NCBI GenBank assembly: GCA_045645485.1
Contig: JAZRIX010000017.1
Location: 5,037-69,036 of the forward strand
DNA length: 64,000 bases
Reading direction: 5' to 3'
Source: SIG440 sp045645485
GTDB lineage: Bacteria > Bacillota > Clostridia > Monoglobales > Monoglobaceae
Shown here: positions 9,315-16,920 of the stretch, piece by piece
Layout of the letters: each line of letters begins with the position of its first letter
Numbering within the stretch: the first letter of the stretch is position 1
Notes under the pieces: model-generated
Seen by the model: the letters and a program-made list of their open reading frames with translations, nothing else
What the model was told of the DNA's origin: nothing
Databases searched by the model: none
Position numbers and translations under genes: made by a program

Positions 9315-10042
9315 CTCTTTTTTATTTCCATAACAAAACGTGTGATTCCCGCATAAATGCTCCATGCTACTTTTTTCTGATAATCCGCACTTTTCAACAG
9401 CTCAGCTTCAGCTTCATTAGACAGAAAACCGCATTCTACAAGCACAGACGGAATTTTATTGTTTTTCAAAACAAAAATACCGTCTCCTGTACCTTTAGCT
9501 GTTCTTTTATTATTTTTGTCGAGAATATCCGCCATGGCTTGCTGAATATTTTCAGCAAGCTTTTTGCTGTCCTCTGAACTGCTGTCAAAAAAGGTCTGTG
9601 CCCCCTTGTATTGTGACTGAGGAAACTTATTCATATGAATGCTGACAAAAATATCCGCATTTACCTTTTCTATCTCTGCTTTTCGCTGTCTCATATCAGA
9701 AAGCTTCATTGAGATGTTTCTTTCACTTTCAGGCAACGCCGTTGAAACATCCTCGTACCTTGTAAGATATGCTACACCTCCGTTGCATTCGATATAATTC
9801 TGCAAAAACCGTCCAACGGCAAGATTTATCTCTTTTTCTACTGCTCCGTTTGCTGATGCTCCTGAATCAAAGCTTCCGTGGCCCGGATCAATTAAAACGG
9901 TTACATCCGAAAGGGGCATAGCAACAACACCCTTGATGCTGTACCTCGTCAGCAAAAAATCTCCTGCAAATATACCCGCAAAAAACAATACAAAAGAAAT
10001 CAGAACAGTTTTTTTCTTTATCGGCAGAACATACATTTTCAT
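9311..10042 (-). CDS. cwlD: N-acetylmuramoyl-L-alanine amidase, CwlD type
   Basis: From the ATG at 10042 the protein is 243 residues, with one N-terminal membrane anchor (TVLISFVLFFAGIFAG) and an Amidase_3 domain. Zinc ligands and catalytic residues are visible: H in IDPGHGSFDSG, E in EKEINLAVG, H in VSIHMNKF, and E in VLVECGFLSN. CwlD cleaves the peptide side chain so that muramic delta-lactam can form in the spore cortex. The frame stays open 69 codons upstream, but that part is encoded by a repeat element and lacks a ribosome binding site; AGGAGT precedes the chosen start. It is convergent with sigE. Confidence 0.88.
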   Translation of the reverse strand: MKMYVLPIKKKTVLISFVLFFAGIFAGDFLLTRYSIKGVVAMPLSDVTVLIDPGHGSFDSGASANGAVEKEINLAVGRFLQNYIECNGGVAYLTRYEDVSTALPESERNISMKLSDMRQRKAEIEKVNADIFVSIHMNKFPQSQYKGAQTFFDSSSEDSKKLAENIQQAMADILDKNNKRTAKGTGDGIFVLKNNKIPSVLVECGFLSNEAEAELLKSADYQKKVAWSIYAGITRFVMEIKKS

Positions 10043-10110
10043 AATAACCCACTCCTCTGTGCATGTGTATGAAAAAAAACTCAGGATTATTCTGCCCCAA
10101 AAGAAAAAAG

Positions 10111-10135
10111 GATTGTTGCGATACGAGCAACAATC
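10111..10135 (-). terminator. Hairpin copy 1 (duplicated pyk-type terminator)
   Basis: A perfect 9-bp stem (GATTGTTGC / GCAACAATC) with a 7-base loop. Read on the minus strand it is followed by CCTTTTTTC. The same 25-base hairpin recurs at 10270-10294. Confidence 0.65.
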
Positions 10136-10143
10136 ACAAGATT

Positions 10144-10260
10144 GCTGACAAAGGCAGTAAGTGTCATCCTGAGCGTAGCCGAAGGATCTTAAAACCACAT
10201 TAAAACGCAAGATTCTTCGAATCGCTTCGCTCCTCAGAATGACAAACATTCTTTGTCAGC
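10144..10260. repeat. 117-bp miniature inverted-repeat element between two copies of one hairpin
   Basis: The element is bounded by perfect 10-bp inverted ends, GCTGACAAAG at 10144-10153 and CTTTGTCAGC at 10251-10260. Inside are two inverted copies of a core found in other repeats here: GTCATCCTGAGC (10163) and, on the minus strand, GTCATTCTGAGG (10245 backwards). It lies between identical 25-base hairpins (10111-10135 and 10270-10294), as if it had split and duplicated a terminator. Translated on the minus strand it yields a SFGYAQDD peptide that would wrongly extend cwlD. Confidence 0.7.
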
Positions 10261-10269
10261 GGACAAAAA

Positions 10270-10294
10270 GATTGTTGCGATACGAGCAACAATC
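10270..10294 (-). terminator. Intrinsic terminator after pyk (hairpin copy 2)
   Basis: The hairpin is the same as that at 10111-10135. It lies 9 bases after the pyk stop and is followed on the minus strand by TTTTTG. Confidence 0.8.
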
Positions 10295-10303
10295 CCTCAA
10301 CAA

Positions 10304-11722
10304 TTATCTGTTTATTCTTTCCAGCTTTATCAGGTTGGTATTTCCACTTTGTCCGTTTGGCTGACCACCCGTGAGAACCACGTTATCACCTTTTGAAAGC
10401 TCGAGAATTTTCTTGGCTTCATTCACTGCGTGATAGAACATTACCTCCACAGAGTTAAATTCTTCACACATAACCGGAGTTACACCCCAACTAAGGTTCA
10501 GTTTCCGCCAAACCTTCTCCTCTGTTGTCATTCCTATAATGTCAACAGGACCTCTGAAACGGCTGACCATTCGTGCAGTTTTTCCGCTAAGCGAACTCAC
10601 AACAATACACTTTGCATTTACATCAATCGCCATAGAACATGTAGAATGTGAAATTGCATCAATGTTGTTCCTGATTTCAAAGGATGAGTTCTTAACACGC
10701 TTTGCATAATTAATTCCCATTTCGGTAAATCTTACAATTTCCACCATATTCTTTACGGCTGCAACAGGATATTTACCCGAAGCGGTCTCACCAGAAAGCA
10801 TAACTGCCGACGTACCGTCATATACTGCATTTGCAACGTCTGAGAGTTCTGCCCTTGTAGGCCGTGGATTGTAAATCATAGTTTCAAGCATTTCAGTTGC
10901 TGTTATAACACGGCTTCCCAGCATACGGCATTTGTTTATCAGATACTTTTGAACCGCAGGCACCTCTACAAAAGGAATTTCAACCCCCAAATCGCCTCTG
11001 GCAATCATAATACCGTCCGCAATTTCACAAATTTCCTCAACATTATCAACACCGCTGCGGTTTTCGATTTTTGCAATAATATCAATATCCGTTCCGCCGT
11101 TGGCATCAAGAAAATTCCGCATATCTTCAACATCCTTCTTTCTTGAAACAAAGGATGCCGCAACAAAATCCACCTCGTTCTGAATTCCAAAAAGCAAGTC
11201 TTCCCTGTCCTGAGCACTCAAAAACTCGTGCTTCATCACCTTTCCGGGGAAGTTCATACTCTTTTTGTCCGAAAGCTCACCACCGTTAATAACCTCACAA
11301 ACAGCATCGTGGTCCTTTATTTCTTTGACCTTAAAGGTAACTAATCCGTTATTTGCCGTTATAGTGTCTCCAACATTCAGATCCTCCATCAGATGATCAT
11401 AATTTACAGAAACCCTCTTTTCATCACCTGTGATATCATCAATGGTGAAAACAAAGGTATCTCCGTCGGATAGTGTAATTTTTTTGTTTTTGAAGGTTCC
11501 GATTCTGTATTCGGGACCTTTTGTATCAAGCATAATCGCAACAGGTAATTCAAGCTTTTCACGAACCTTCTTGATTAAATCAATTTTATTCTGATGTTGT
11601 TCATGAGTTCCGTGTGAAAAATTAAGTCTTGCCACGTTCATTCCCTCAAGACACATTCTCTCTATAATTTCTTCACTTTCACACGCCGGACCGATTGTAC
11701 ATATTACTTTTGTCTTTCTCAT
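10304..11722 (-). CDS. pyk: Pyruvate kinase
   Basis: From the ATG at 11722 the protein is 472 residues, the compact form without the extra C-terminal phosphohistidine domain of some Bacilli. It shows MRKTKVICTIGPA at the N-terminus, the ADP/PEP site motifs LDTKGPEYRIG and IIAKIENRSG, and VITATEMLETMI with TRAELSDVANAV. It converts PEP and ADP to pyruvate and ATP in the last step of glycolysis. The reading frame stays open 28 codons upstream, but GAGGAG sits ahead of the chosen start. It has its own promoter and terminator. Confidence 0.97.
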   Translation of the reverse strand: MRKTKVICTIGPACESEEIIERMCLEGMNVARLNFSHGTHEQHQNKIDLIKKVREKLELPVAIMLDTKGPEYRIGTFKNKKITLSDGDTFVFTIDDITGDEKRVSVNYDHLMEDLNVGDTITANNGLVTFKVKEIKDHDAVCEVINGGELSDKKSMNFPGKVMKHEFLSAQDREDLLFGIQNEVDFVAASFVSRKKDVEDMRNFLDANGGTDIDIIAKIENRSGVDNVEEICEIADGIMIARGDLGVEIPFVEVPAVQKYLINKCRMLGSRVITATEMLETMIYNPRPTRAELSDVANAVYDGTSAVMLSGETASGKYPVAAVKNMVEIVRFTEMGINYAKRVKNSSFEIRNNIDAISHSTCSMAIDVNAKCIVVSSLSGKTARMVSRFRGPVDIIGMTTEEKVWRKLNLSWGVTPVMCEEFNSVEVMFYHAVNEAKKILELSKGDNVVLTGGQPNGQSGNTNLIKLERINR

Positions 11723-11759
11723 AATGTATGCTCCTCTCAACCATTTTTGGCATAGAATT

Positions 11760-11788
11760 ATTTTACTATATTTATGCCCCAAAATCAA
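11760..11788 (-). promoter_or_regulatory. Probable sigma-A promoter for pyk
   Basis: On the minus strand TTGATT (11783-11788) and TAAAAT (11760-11765) are spaced by 17 bp, about 38 bp from the pyk start. Confidence 0.6.
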
Positions 11789-11835
11789 GAGACAACAGGT
11801 ATACAATTATCACTTTTTTTGTCACAAAAAAACAG

Positions 11836-11861
11836 AAAAGGCGTCTTTAAGAACGCCTTTT
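11836..11861 (-). terminator. Terminator after oadB-oadG-like pair
   Basis: The stem AAAAGGCGT / ACGCCTTTT lies 9 bases past the end of the small oadG-like gene. On the minus strand it ends in TTTT followed shortly by TTTTTTT. Confidence 0.85.
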
Positions 11862-11870
11862 CAACGATAA

Positions 11871-12011
11871 TTATTCTTTATCTTTTTTTGTGGTAGCATT
11901 GTTCAGCAGCATTGTCACAAGAATTATAACCCCTATAACAATAAATATTCCAAGCATACCAATCCCCATATACCAAAGATTACTTATAAAATTCAAAGGT
12001 TCAAAAAACAT
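11871..12011 (-). CDS. Small OadG-like membrane protein (46 aa)
   Basis: The minus strand from ATG 12011 encodes 46 residues and ends in TAA. One hydrophobic helix (MGIGMLGIFIVIGVIILVT) is followed by a short, lysine-rich cytosolic tail (TTKKDKE). AAGGACGG lies 6 bases ahead of the start. Position directly behind oadB and the one-helix architecture match the gamma (OadG) subunit of sodium-pumping decarboxylases, which stabilises the complex. It is at the very short end for that family and lacks the usual long proline-rich tail, so the assignment rests mainly on context. Confidence 0.7.
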   Translation of the reverse strand: MFFEPLNFISNLWYMGIGMLGIFIVIGVIILVTMLLNNATTKKDKE

Positions 12012-12029
12012 TTAAAACCGTCCTTTCTG

Positions 12030-13121
12030 TTACATAAAGAAGTTAAGAATCATACCGCCTGCAATAACAGAAGCAATCTGACCCGAAACATTTACGCCTA
12101 TTGAGTGCATAAGCAGGAAGTTCTGCGGATCTTCCTGAAGACCCATTTTATGAACAACACGTCCCGACATCGGGAATGCAGAAATACCTGCGGCACCAAT
12201 CATAGGGTTAACCTTCTTTTTGAGGAACAGGTTCATAATCTTTGCGAACAGAACACCGCCTGCGGTATCGAATATAAATGCAACCAAGCCAAGACCCAGA
12301 ATAAGCAGTGTATTTGCAGTAAGAAAATCTGTATATTCCATTTTCAACGAAATTGTAATTCCAAGGAATATGGTAACAATGTTTGCCAATGACTTTTGTG
12401 CAGTTTCAGAAAGAGCATTGAGCACTCCGCACTCACGGATAAGATTTCCGAACATCAAAAAGCCTACCAACGCTACAGACTCAGGAGCAACAAGTCCTGC
12501 AATTGCGGTTATAATAATGGGGAACAGAATTCTGGTTGTTTTTGAAACCTCCTTCTGTGCATACTCCATTCTAATTCTGCGTTCATTTTTTGTTGTAAGA
12601 AGCTTGATAACAGGTGGCTGAATAATAGGAACCAGTGCCATATATGAATACGCCGCAACCATGATAGCTCCCAGATACTGAGAACCAAGCTTCTGTGCAA
12701 CTACAATCGACGTAGGACCGTCTGCTGCACCAATAATTGCAATAGATGCCGCATCCTTTATATTTGGGAAAAACATAGATGCAAAGCAAAGGGTAAAGAA
12801 TATACCGAACTGTGCCGCCGCGCCGAATATCATCAGTTTGGGGTTGGAAAGAAGTGGTGCAAAGTCAATCATTGCTCCGATACCAATAAACAGTATCAAC
12901 GGAAAAAGCTCATTTGATATACCTGCATTAAACAGTGTTTCCAGAGTTTCAACCGCACCTGAATTGGGCAGATTAACCAAAATCGCACCAAAGCCCATAG
13001 GCAAAAGAAGGGTTGGCTCCATTTCCTTTTTTATGGCAAGGAAAATCAATATTCCGCCGATGACCCACATTACTACCTGCTGCCACTGTATAGCGAGCAA
13101 ATTCTGATAAATTACTTCCAT
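12030..13121 (-). CDS. oadB: Sodium-translocating decarboxylase beta subunit (OadB family)
   Basis: A 363-residue polytopic membrane protein. The sodium-site motif GAADGPTSIVVAQKLG carries D134, corresponding to the essential aspartate of OadB, and the C-terminal GAAGISAFPMSGRVVHKMG stretch is highly typical. In oxaloacetate or methylmalonyl-CoA decarboxylases this subunit couples decarboxylation of carboxybiotin to sodium export. No alpha (carboxyltransferase) or biotin carrier gene is adjacent; these must be encoded elsewhere or the protein has another partner. AGGAGG precedes the ATG. Transcription starts behind a yybP-ykoY riboswitch. Confidence 0.93.
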   Translation of the reverse strand: MEVIYQNLLAIQWQQVVMWVIGGILIFLAIKKEMEPTLLLPMGFGAILVNLPNSGAVETLETLFNAGISNELFPLILFIGIGAMIDFAPLLSNPKLMIFGAAAQFGIFFTLCFASMFFPNIKDAASIAIIGAADGPTSIVVAQKLGSQYLGAIMVAAYSYMALVPIIQPPVIKLLTTKNERRIRMEYAQKEVSKTTRILFPIIITAIAGLVAPESVALVGFLMFGNLIRECGVLNALSETAQKSLANIVTIFLGITISLKMEYTDFLTANTLLILGLGLVAFIFDTAGGVLFAKIMNLFLKKKVNPMIGAAGISAFPMSGRVVHKMGLQEDPQNFLLMHSIGVNVSGQIASVIAGGMILNFFM

Positions 13122-13297
13122 ATTTCATCCTCCTGAAAAGAATAAAGCGGCTTCGCCACTCGTCTTGCGGCAGTCGAAGCATTTACGCTTTGTTTGCCCA
13201 TGTGCATTTCGGCATTGCAAAAAATTTTGCACGGGCAATATAATTTATTTTTTGCATAATAGAATTTATTACTTAAAGGTAGTAAATTCTATAATAT
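13122..13297 (-). other. Leader between riboswitch and oadB
   Basis: This non-coding stretch holds two inverted repeats on the minus strand: AGAATTTACTAC with GTAATAAATTCT (13256-13292 area), and TTGCCC-GTGCA with TGCAC-ATGGGCAA (about 13193-13242). They could form further hairpins after the riboswitch terminator. An 11-codon frame starting MPKCTWANKA is present but lacks a ribosome binding site, so I do not call it. Confidence 0.4.
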
Positions 13298-13334
13298 AAA
13301 AAAGACCCACGCACGGAAAAACCGCACATGAGTC
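13298..13334 (-). terminator. Riboswitch-controlled intrinsic terminator
   Basis: On the minus strand GACTCATGTGCGG pairs imperfectly (with G-U pairs) with CCGTGCGTGGGTC around a TTTTT loop, then TTTTTT. The 5' arm contains the CTCATG strand that closes the aptamer P1 helix, so aptamer and terminator are mutually exclusive. That arrangement predicts a ligand-ON switch. Confidence 0.75.
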
Positions 13335-13422
13335 TTGTTATTTAAGACAAGCCGAACCTTTTTGTCGGTCGTGAATGACGACTTGCCACGCAAATCACTC
13401 TGCGCCAAACTACTCCCTCATG
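13327..13422 (-). ncRNA. yybP-ykoY (manganese) riboswitch
   Basis: The minus-strand RNA reads CATGAG-GGAGTAG at its 5' side, AAGTCGTCATTCACGACCGA in the middle, TTCGGCTTGTC on the return strand, and CAAGA-CTCATG at the 3' side. GGAGUAG, GUCGUCA, CGGCUUG and CAAGAC are the hallmark conserved segments of the yybP-ykoY class, which senses Mn2+. P1 is CATGAG/CTCATG (13417-13422 with 13327-13332). A terminator overlaps the 3' P1 strand. The controlled gene is oadB, not a recognisable manganese exporter. Confidence 0.85.
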
Positions 13423-13435
13423 AGTAACTTTAATT

Positions 13436-13464
13436 ATTCTATAATACTTTTCCAAATTTGTCAA
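13436..13464 (-). promoter_or_regulatory. Promoter of the riboswitch-oadB transcript
   Basis: On the minus strand a perfect TTGACA (13459-13464), a 17-bp spacer and TAGAAT (13436-13441) place the transcript start a few bases before the aptamer. Confidence 0.75.
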
Positions 13465-13524
13465 TACTTTTCTCAAAACAGCTTTTTTTCGTTTAAAATT
13501 TTTTTATTTTTTTTCAAAAAAGTA

Positions 13525-13553
13525 TTGCAACTTTAAAAAAAGTATGTTATTAT
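13525..13553 (+). promoter_or_regulatory. Promoter for tRNA-Leu
   Basis: TTGCAA (13525-13530), a 17-bp spacer and TATTAT (13548-13553). The predicted start lies about 105 bp ahead of the tRNA, so a structured leader containing GTTGTAT...ATACAAC and GAGGA...TCCTC hairpins would be removed by RNase P. Confidence 0.55.
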
Positions 13554-13666
13554 AACATAGTTGTATTGATTTTATCTTTATATACAACTGTGAGGATTAA
13601 GCGGTTTTGCTCCTCCTCGGAGTTGCCTCTCCCGTGTAAAATTTTTATGAGGCTACAATTTAATAT

Positions 13667-13753
13667 GCGGATGTGGCGGAATTGGCAGACGCGCATGGTT
13701 CAGGTCCATGTGAGAGCAATTTCATGCAGGTTCAAGTCCTGTCATCCGCACCA
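13667..13753 (+). tRNA. tRNA-Leu (anticodon CAG)
   Basis: The acceptor stem is GCGGATG / CATCCGC, the anticodon loop TTCAGGT gives CAG, there is a long variable arm as expected for leucine, and the T arm CAGGTTCAAGTCCTG is canonical. The 3' CCA is encoded (13751-13753). It is followed by an intrinsic terminator. Confidence 0.96.
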
Positions 13754-13762
13754 AACAGTAGA

Positions 13763-13804
13763 AAACCGAACCTTTTACCAATCGGTGAAGGGTTCGGTTT
13801 TTTT
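13763..13804 (+). terminator. Terminator after tRNA-Leu
   Basis: AAACCGAACC pairs with GGTTCGGTTT and is followed by TTTT, 10 bases past the tRNA. Confidence 0.85.
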
Positions 13805-13806
13805 GC

Positions 13807-13949
13807 GGTTCTTTTACAAATGTTGGGGTAAATTACTTTGGGAAGATCCTTCGTTATACTCAGGATGACTCTGTTAAGTTTGTTATTGCGTCATTCTGAG
13901 CAAACAGCGAAGAATCTTTATGTCAGCCCCCGACATATGTAAAAGAACC
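13807..13949. repeat. 143-bp MITE-like repeat, family copy A
   Basis: The imperfect terminal inverted repeats are GGTTCTTTTACAAATGTTGG at 13807 and, on the opposite strand from 13949, GGTTCTTTTACATATGTCGG. The centre holds two inverted cores: AAGATCCTTCG...TCAGGATGAC and GTCATTCTGAGC...GAAGAATCT. No open frame is present. Ends and core both match the copy at 59199-59443. The remaining bases up to 14056 hold only a short CTGAAAA/TTTTCAG hairpin near 13993-14013. Confidence 0.7.
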
Positions 13950-14056
13950 TTTTTTGCCTTAATAATCAAAATCTCCAACAAAAATCATAAGCTGAAAAAT
14001 GTACTATTTTCAGAAAGAAATATCGTATAACATTTGAGATAGTCTCAATTAAATAC

Positions 14057-15001
14057 CTATACCGTCCGGTCATAAATCTTTCTTGTAAATTCGATAAGCT
14101 TCTTTATATTTTCCTCCGTTTGGTCATCCTTTTTGAGGTAATATTCAAAATGCTCCTTCATATACTCATTAGCATACTTCTCAGGATAATTTTCAACTAT
14201 CCTTCTGATTACGTCACTGCTTTTTATTGTCGGACATAATGCCCAATTAACAAAATCATTCATCTTTGCACTTTGTTCAAGCTCAAACCTCTTATTTTCC
14301 CAGTCATCAAAGGGCTTGTCAGTCATTGCCATCAATATTTCGCTTTCGCTTGATACATCAATATCAAATCCTTGGGCTTTCAAAAACAATTGAGCCATCA
14401 GTTCATGCCCGCAGGGTTCCGGATGAATTCTGTCGGCATTCACCATTGAGAAATCTTCTTTAAAATGTTTTTTCATCACCTTATACATTTCTGAATTGAA
14501 ATCTACAACATGTCCTCCAAATTTGTCCGCAAGCTGATATACTCTTCCGCTTATTTCAGCCAAAGCAGCCGCAACACCGGAACTCACTTTCTCGCCGTTT
14601 TCTGACAATTCATCATAAGGCGTCGGAGTACAGAAGATTATTCTGATTTCTTTTTCAGCAAGCTTTGTTGCGATTTCATTTAAGCTTGCCAAACAGTTGT
14701 CAATCCTCCTTCTTCTGGTCATAATATGTCCGTCCGTAAGCTTTTGAATACCATATGTTCCCCCAACATCATTCATTCCAAACATAATAACAACATCGGT
14801 GGGGTTAAATATTAAAAGAGTCTCTTCCATTCTCCCCAACGCTTCCGTTGCTGTATTTCCAGGAACACCACAATTATATAATTCAAATTTTTTCCCCAAA
14901 TAATTTCTGTAATAACTGTAAATACGGCGAAGCCACCATCCGTTGGCGGTTATGCTGTCACCAAAAAAACATACTGTTGATTGATCTTCAAACTGATACA
15001 T
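14057..15001 (-). CDS. SGNH/GDSL-family esterase
   Basis: This 314-residue protein shows the four SGNH blocks: FFGDSITANG (nucleophile S16), NCGVPGNTA (G45), FGMNDVG (N77), and DRIHPEPCG (D190, H193). There is no signal peptide, so it acts inside the cell. Members deacylate small esters, including acetylated carbohydrates, which would fit intracellular processing of imported oligosaccharides, but no specific substrate can be read. The C-terminal 90 residues are charged and helical and not part of the core fold. Confidence 0.85.
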   Translation of the reverse strand: MYQFEDQSTVCFFGDSITANGWWLRRIYSYYRNYLGKKFELYNCGVPGNTATEALGRMEETLLIFNPTDVVIMFGMNDVGGTYGIQKLTDGHIMTRRRRIDNCLASLNEIATKLAEKEIRIIFCTPTPYDELSENGEKVSSGVAAALAEISGRVYQLADKFGGHVVDFNSEMYKVMKKHFKEDFSMVNADRIHPEPCGHELMAQLFLKAQGFDIDVSSESEILMAMTDKPFDDWENKRFELEQSAKMNDFVNWALCPTIKSSDVIRRIVENYPEKYANEYMKEHFEYYLKKDDQTEENIKKLIEFTRKIYDRTV

Positions 15002-15025
15002 AATTCATATCCTCTCATATTTATT

Positions 15026-15071
15026 ATTTTTCATATAATAGAAAATCACAGTTTTCTATTATATGAAAAAT
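15026..15071. repeat. Perfect 20-bp inverted repeat
   Basis: The arm ATTTTTCATATAATAGAAAA (15026-15045) is followed by a 6-base loop and its exact complement (15052-15071), just upstream of the SGNH hydrolase start. AT-rich throughout; it could be a bidirectional terminator-like hairpin or an operator. Confidence 0.6.
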
Positions 15072-15107
15072 ACATAAAAAAATTAACCTCGTTCGCAGGT
15101 ACAAAAG

Positions 15108-15144
15108 TTCACACCTCTTTGATTTTTGTTCAAAGAGGTGTGAA
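15108..15144 (-). terminator. Terminator after the 520-aa secreted protein gene
   Basis: A perfect 15-bp stem, TTCACACCTCTTTGA with TCAAAGAGGTGTGAA, has a 7-base loop. The stem is GC-poor and the following T-run on the minus strand (CTTTTG) is short. Confidence 0.6.
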
Positions 15145-15207
15145 TTTAATAACAACAGTTCAATCTCAAGAATTATGCCGACTCATTCCTGCAAATTGAT
15201 ACCATTT

Positions 15208-16770
15208 TTATTCAGCCGGAATTATTTTTGTGATGTCCCATGTTGACATAACAGGAACATTGTTTGCGCCCCATACAAGGACTTCTGCTGTAGCCATTGC
15301 TTCTGTGTCCGCCGTAGACATAGAAAGTTCAGCCACATTATCAACAACATTTGCCATTGCAACATCAATCATTCTGTCATTTTCATCGTAGTATACAAGC
15401 ATAGCCTTTGCTGTTTCAGGAAGGCTGTTGTCTCTTGCATGCAGATTTACAGCAATACCGCTTTCATTTGGTGTGATAGCAGCACTCAAGTTTAAATTGT
15501 AAAAACCGATGTCATCAATATACCATTTTGTCTGTGTGTTGTTTGCAGGAGCAGGAACACTGTATTTGATGAAGTAAGCGTATTCTGCATCGTTTTTGCT
15601 TGTGGCGGAAATCTCCTCAGATGTGATTACGCCCTTGGATTCGTCGTAAACATACATTGTTCCTGTACAGCCGCCACTGTACGATCCGTCCTTTATATGT
15701 AGAGCAACGGTATACCACTTACCTTCTTCGAAGTCGTCTGTATCCAGTGTTACATCAAAATATGTTTTCATCACAGGTGAGCTTGTTCCGTCATTGATTC
15801 TGAGAACCATGTCAACATCACCTGTTTCAAGCATAACTCTGAACTGGAAAAATGTTTCGTCCTTAAAATGGAACTCAGGAACAGTAATATTGCCGGTATG
15901 AGTTGTCACCTTGGAAGTACGTGAAATTGCATCAAGAAGCAAAGCCTTTGTGTTTGCAGCTGTTGCATCAGGATTTGCAACAACCTTCGCATCATTGTAT
16001 TTTGTGTCAAGAGCAACATCTTCAAAATTCATTTCATTGAGAGCACTATCCGTTCTGAAGCACTTGATAAGATCGGTGAATGAATTTCCTGAATAAACAT
16101 CCTGCTTCTGATCGTAAAAACCGATATCGTCGATAAGCCATGTTGTTGCTGCACTGTTTGCGGGAGCTGCAATATTATAGTAAATATAATATGCACCACC
16201 ATCGCTATAATTACCACCAGAACTTTTAGAAATCGTTGTTGCTTTCGTTTCACCTGTTGCATCATTTGTGATTGTCGCTGTCCATGTGCCGGTAGTAGTT
16301 CCACCATCCTTCACATAAAGTGAAACCGTATGCCAGTTGCCATCAGAAAAATCTTCTGCTTCAAGATTAAGTTCAAAGTATCTTATTATATTACCCGCGC
16401 CCTCACGTGTTCCGTCATTAATCTTGAAGTAAAGGGGTAAATCACCTTCGACCAATTTTACCTTAAATTCCATATAGTCTTCTATGCCGAGATGGAATTC
16501 GGGAACCGTAATATTTCCTGTTGAATTGTTGGCCATACCTGTACGTGTCGGTGCCGCAAGCTGCATTACATTTGCATTTGCACCTGTTGCATCAGGATTT
16601 GCAACAACCTTTGCATCGCCGTACTTCGTGTCAATCGCGTCACTCTCGAAATCAAGCAGATTCCGTGCTTCATCCGCTTTTTCGAAAGGCTTTTTGTATG
16701 CTGCTGCACTGATTGCAAACATTGAAACAAGCATTGCGCACACCAACAGCATACTCAAAATTTTTTTCAT
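15208..16770 (-). CDS. Secreted protein with two tandem jelly-roll-like repeats
   Basis: 520 residues with a clear signal peptide (MKKILSMLLVCAMLVSMFAI, cleavage near SAAA). Two homologous units occupy about 39-220 and 247-426. Both begin with a DFE/NFE strand and share KVVANPDAT, GNITVPEFH and a closing WxIDDIGFY, which resembles carbohydrate-binding or LamG-like beta sandwiches. Residues 429-520 form a separate module also seen in three neighbours. No catalytic motif and no cell-wall anchor is visible, so a secreted glycan-binding role is inferred. It has its own promoter and a box shared with the 34931-35944 gene. Confidence 0.75.
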   Translation of the reverse strand: MKKILSMLLVCAMLVSMFAISAAAYKKPFEKADEARNLLDFESDAIDTKYGDAKVVANPDATGANANVMQLAAPTRTGMANNSTGNITVPEFHLGIEDYMEFKVKLVEGDLPLYFKINDGTREGAGNIIRYFELNLEAEDFSDGNWHTVSLYVKDGGTTTGTWTATITNDATGETKATTISKSSGGNYSDGGAYYIYYNIAAPANSAATTWLIDDIGFYDQKQDVYSGNSFTDLIKCFRTDSALNEMNFEDVALDTKYNDAKVVANPDATAANTKALLLDAISRTSKVTTHTGNITVPEFHFKDETFFQFRVMLETGDVDMVLRINDGTSSPVMKTYFDVTLDTDDFEEGKWYTVALHIKDGSYSGGCTGTMYVYDESKGVITSEEISATSKNDAEYAYFIKYSVPAPANNTQTKWYIDDIGFYNLNLSAAITPNESGIAVNLHARDNSLPETAKAMLVYYDENDRMIDVAMANVVDNVAELSMSTADTEAMATAEVLVWGANNVPVMSTWDITKIIPAE

Positions 16771-16823
16771 TTTTCTTTCCTCCTCTTTGTTTTGTCCTTA
16801 TGGACATTTTTTTAATCCTTTTC

Positions 16824-16899
16824 ATTATAATTATAACACTTTTAGCCAAAAAGTCATTGTAGCTAATAGCCTTTTTGTTGTATAAAACTAACATTTTTG
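16824..16899 (-). promoter_or_regulatory. Promoter and conserved 16-bp box upstream of the 520-aa protein gene
   Basis: On the minus strand the box CAAAAATGTTAGTTTT (16884-16899) is followed after exactly 48 bp by TATAAT (16830-16835), with ATGACT 17 bp upstream as a -35. A second TATAAT overlaps it at 16824-16829. The box lies within a TTGTTGT / ACAACAA inverted repeat (16875-16881 and 16906-16912). The identical 16 bp and the identical 48-bp spacing recur at 36029-36098. Confidence 0.7.
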
Positions 16900-16920
16900 A
16901 TATGCACAACAAAAAATTTA

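Noticed and set aside
10043..10249. Upstream in-frame extension of cwlD with a cysteine-rich and SFGYAQDD-containing sequence
   Set aside because: It is encoded by a repeat element and a terminator hairpin, has no ribosome binding site, and the AGGAGT before ATG 10042 fits far better.
13560..13666. T-box or other riboswitch in the tRNA-Leu leader
   Set aside because: Hairpins are present, but the conserved T-box sequence and a specifier loop are absent, and a T-box ahead of a tRNA gene would make no sense.
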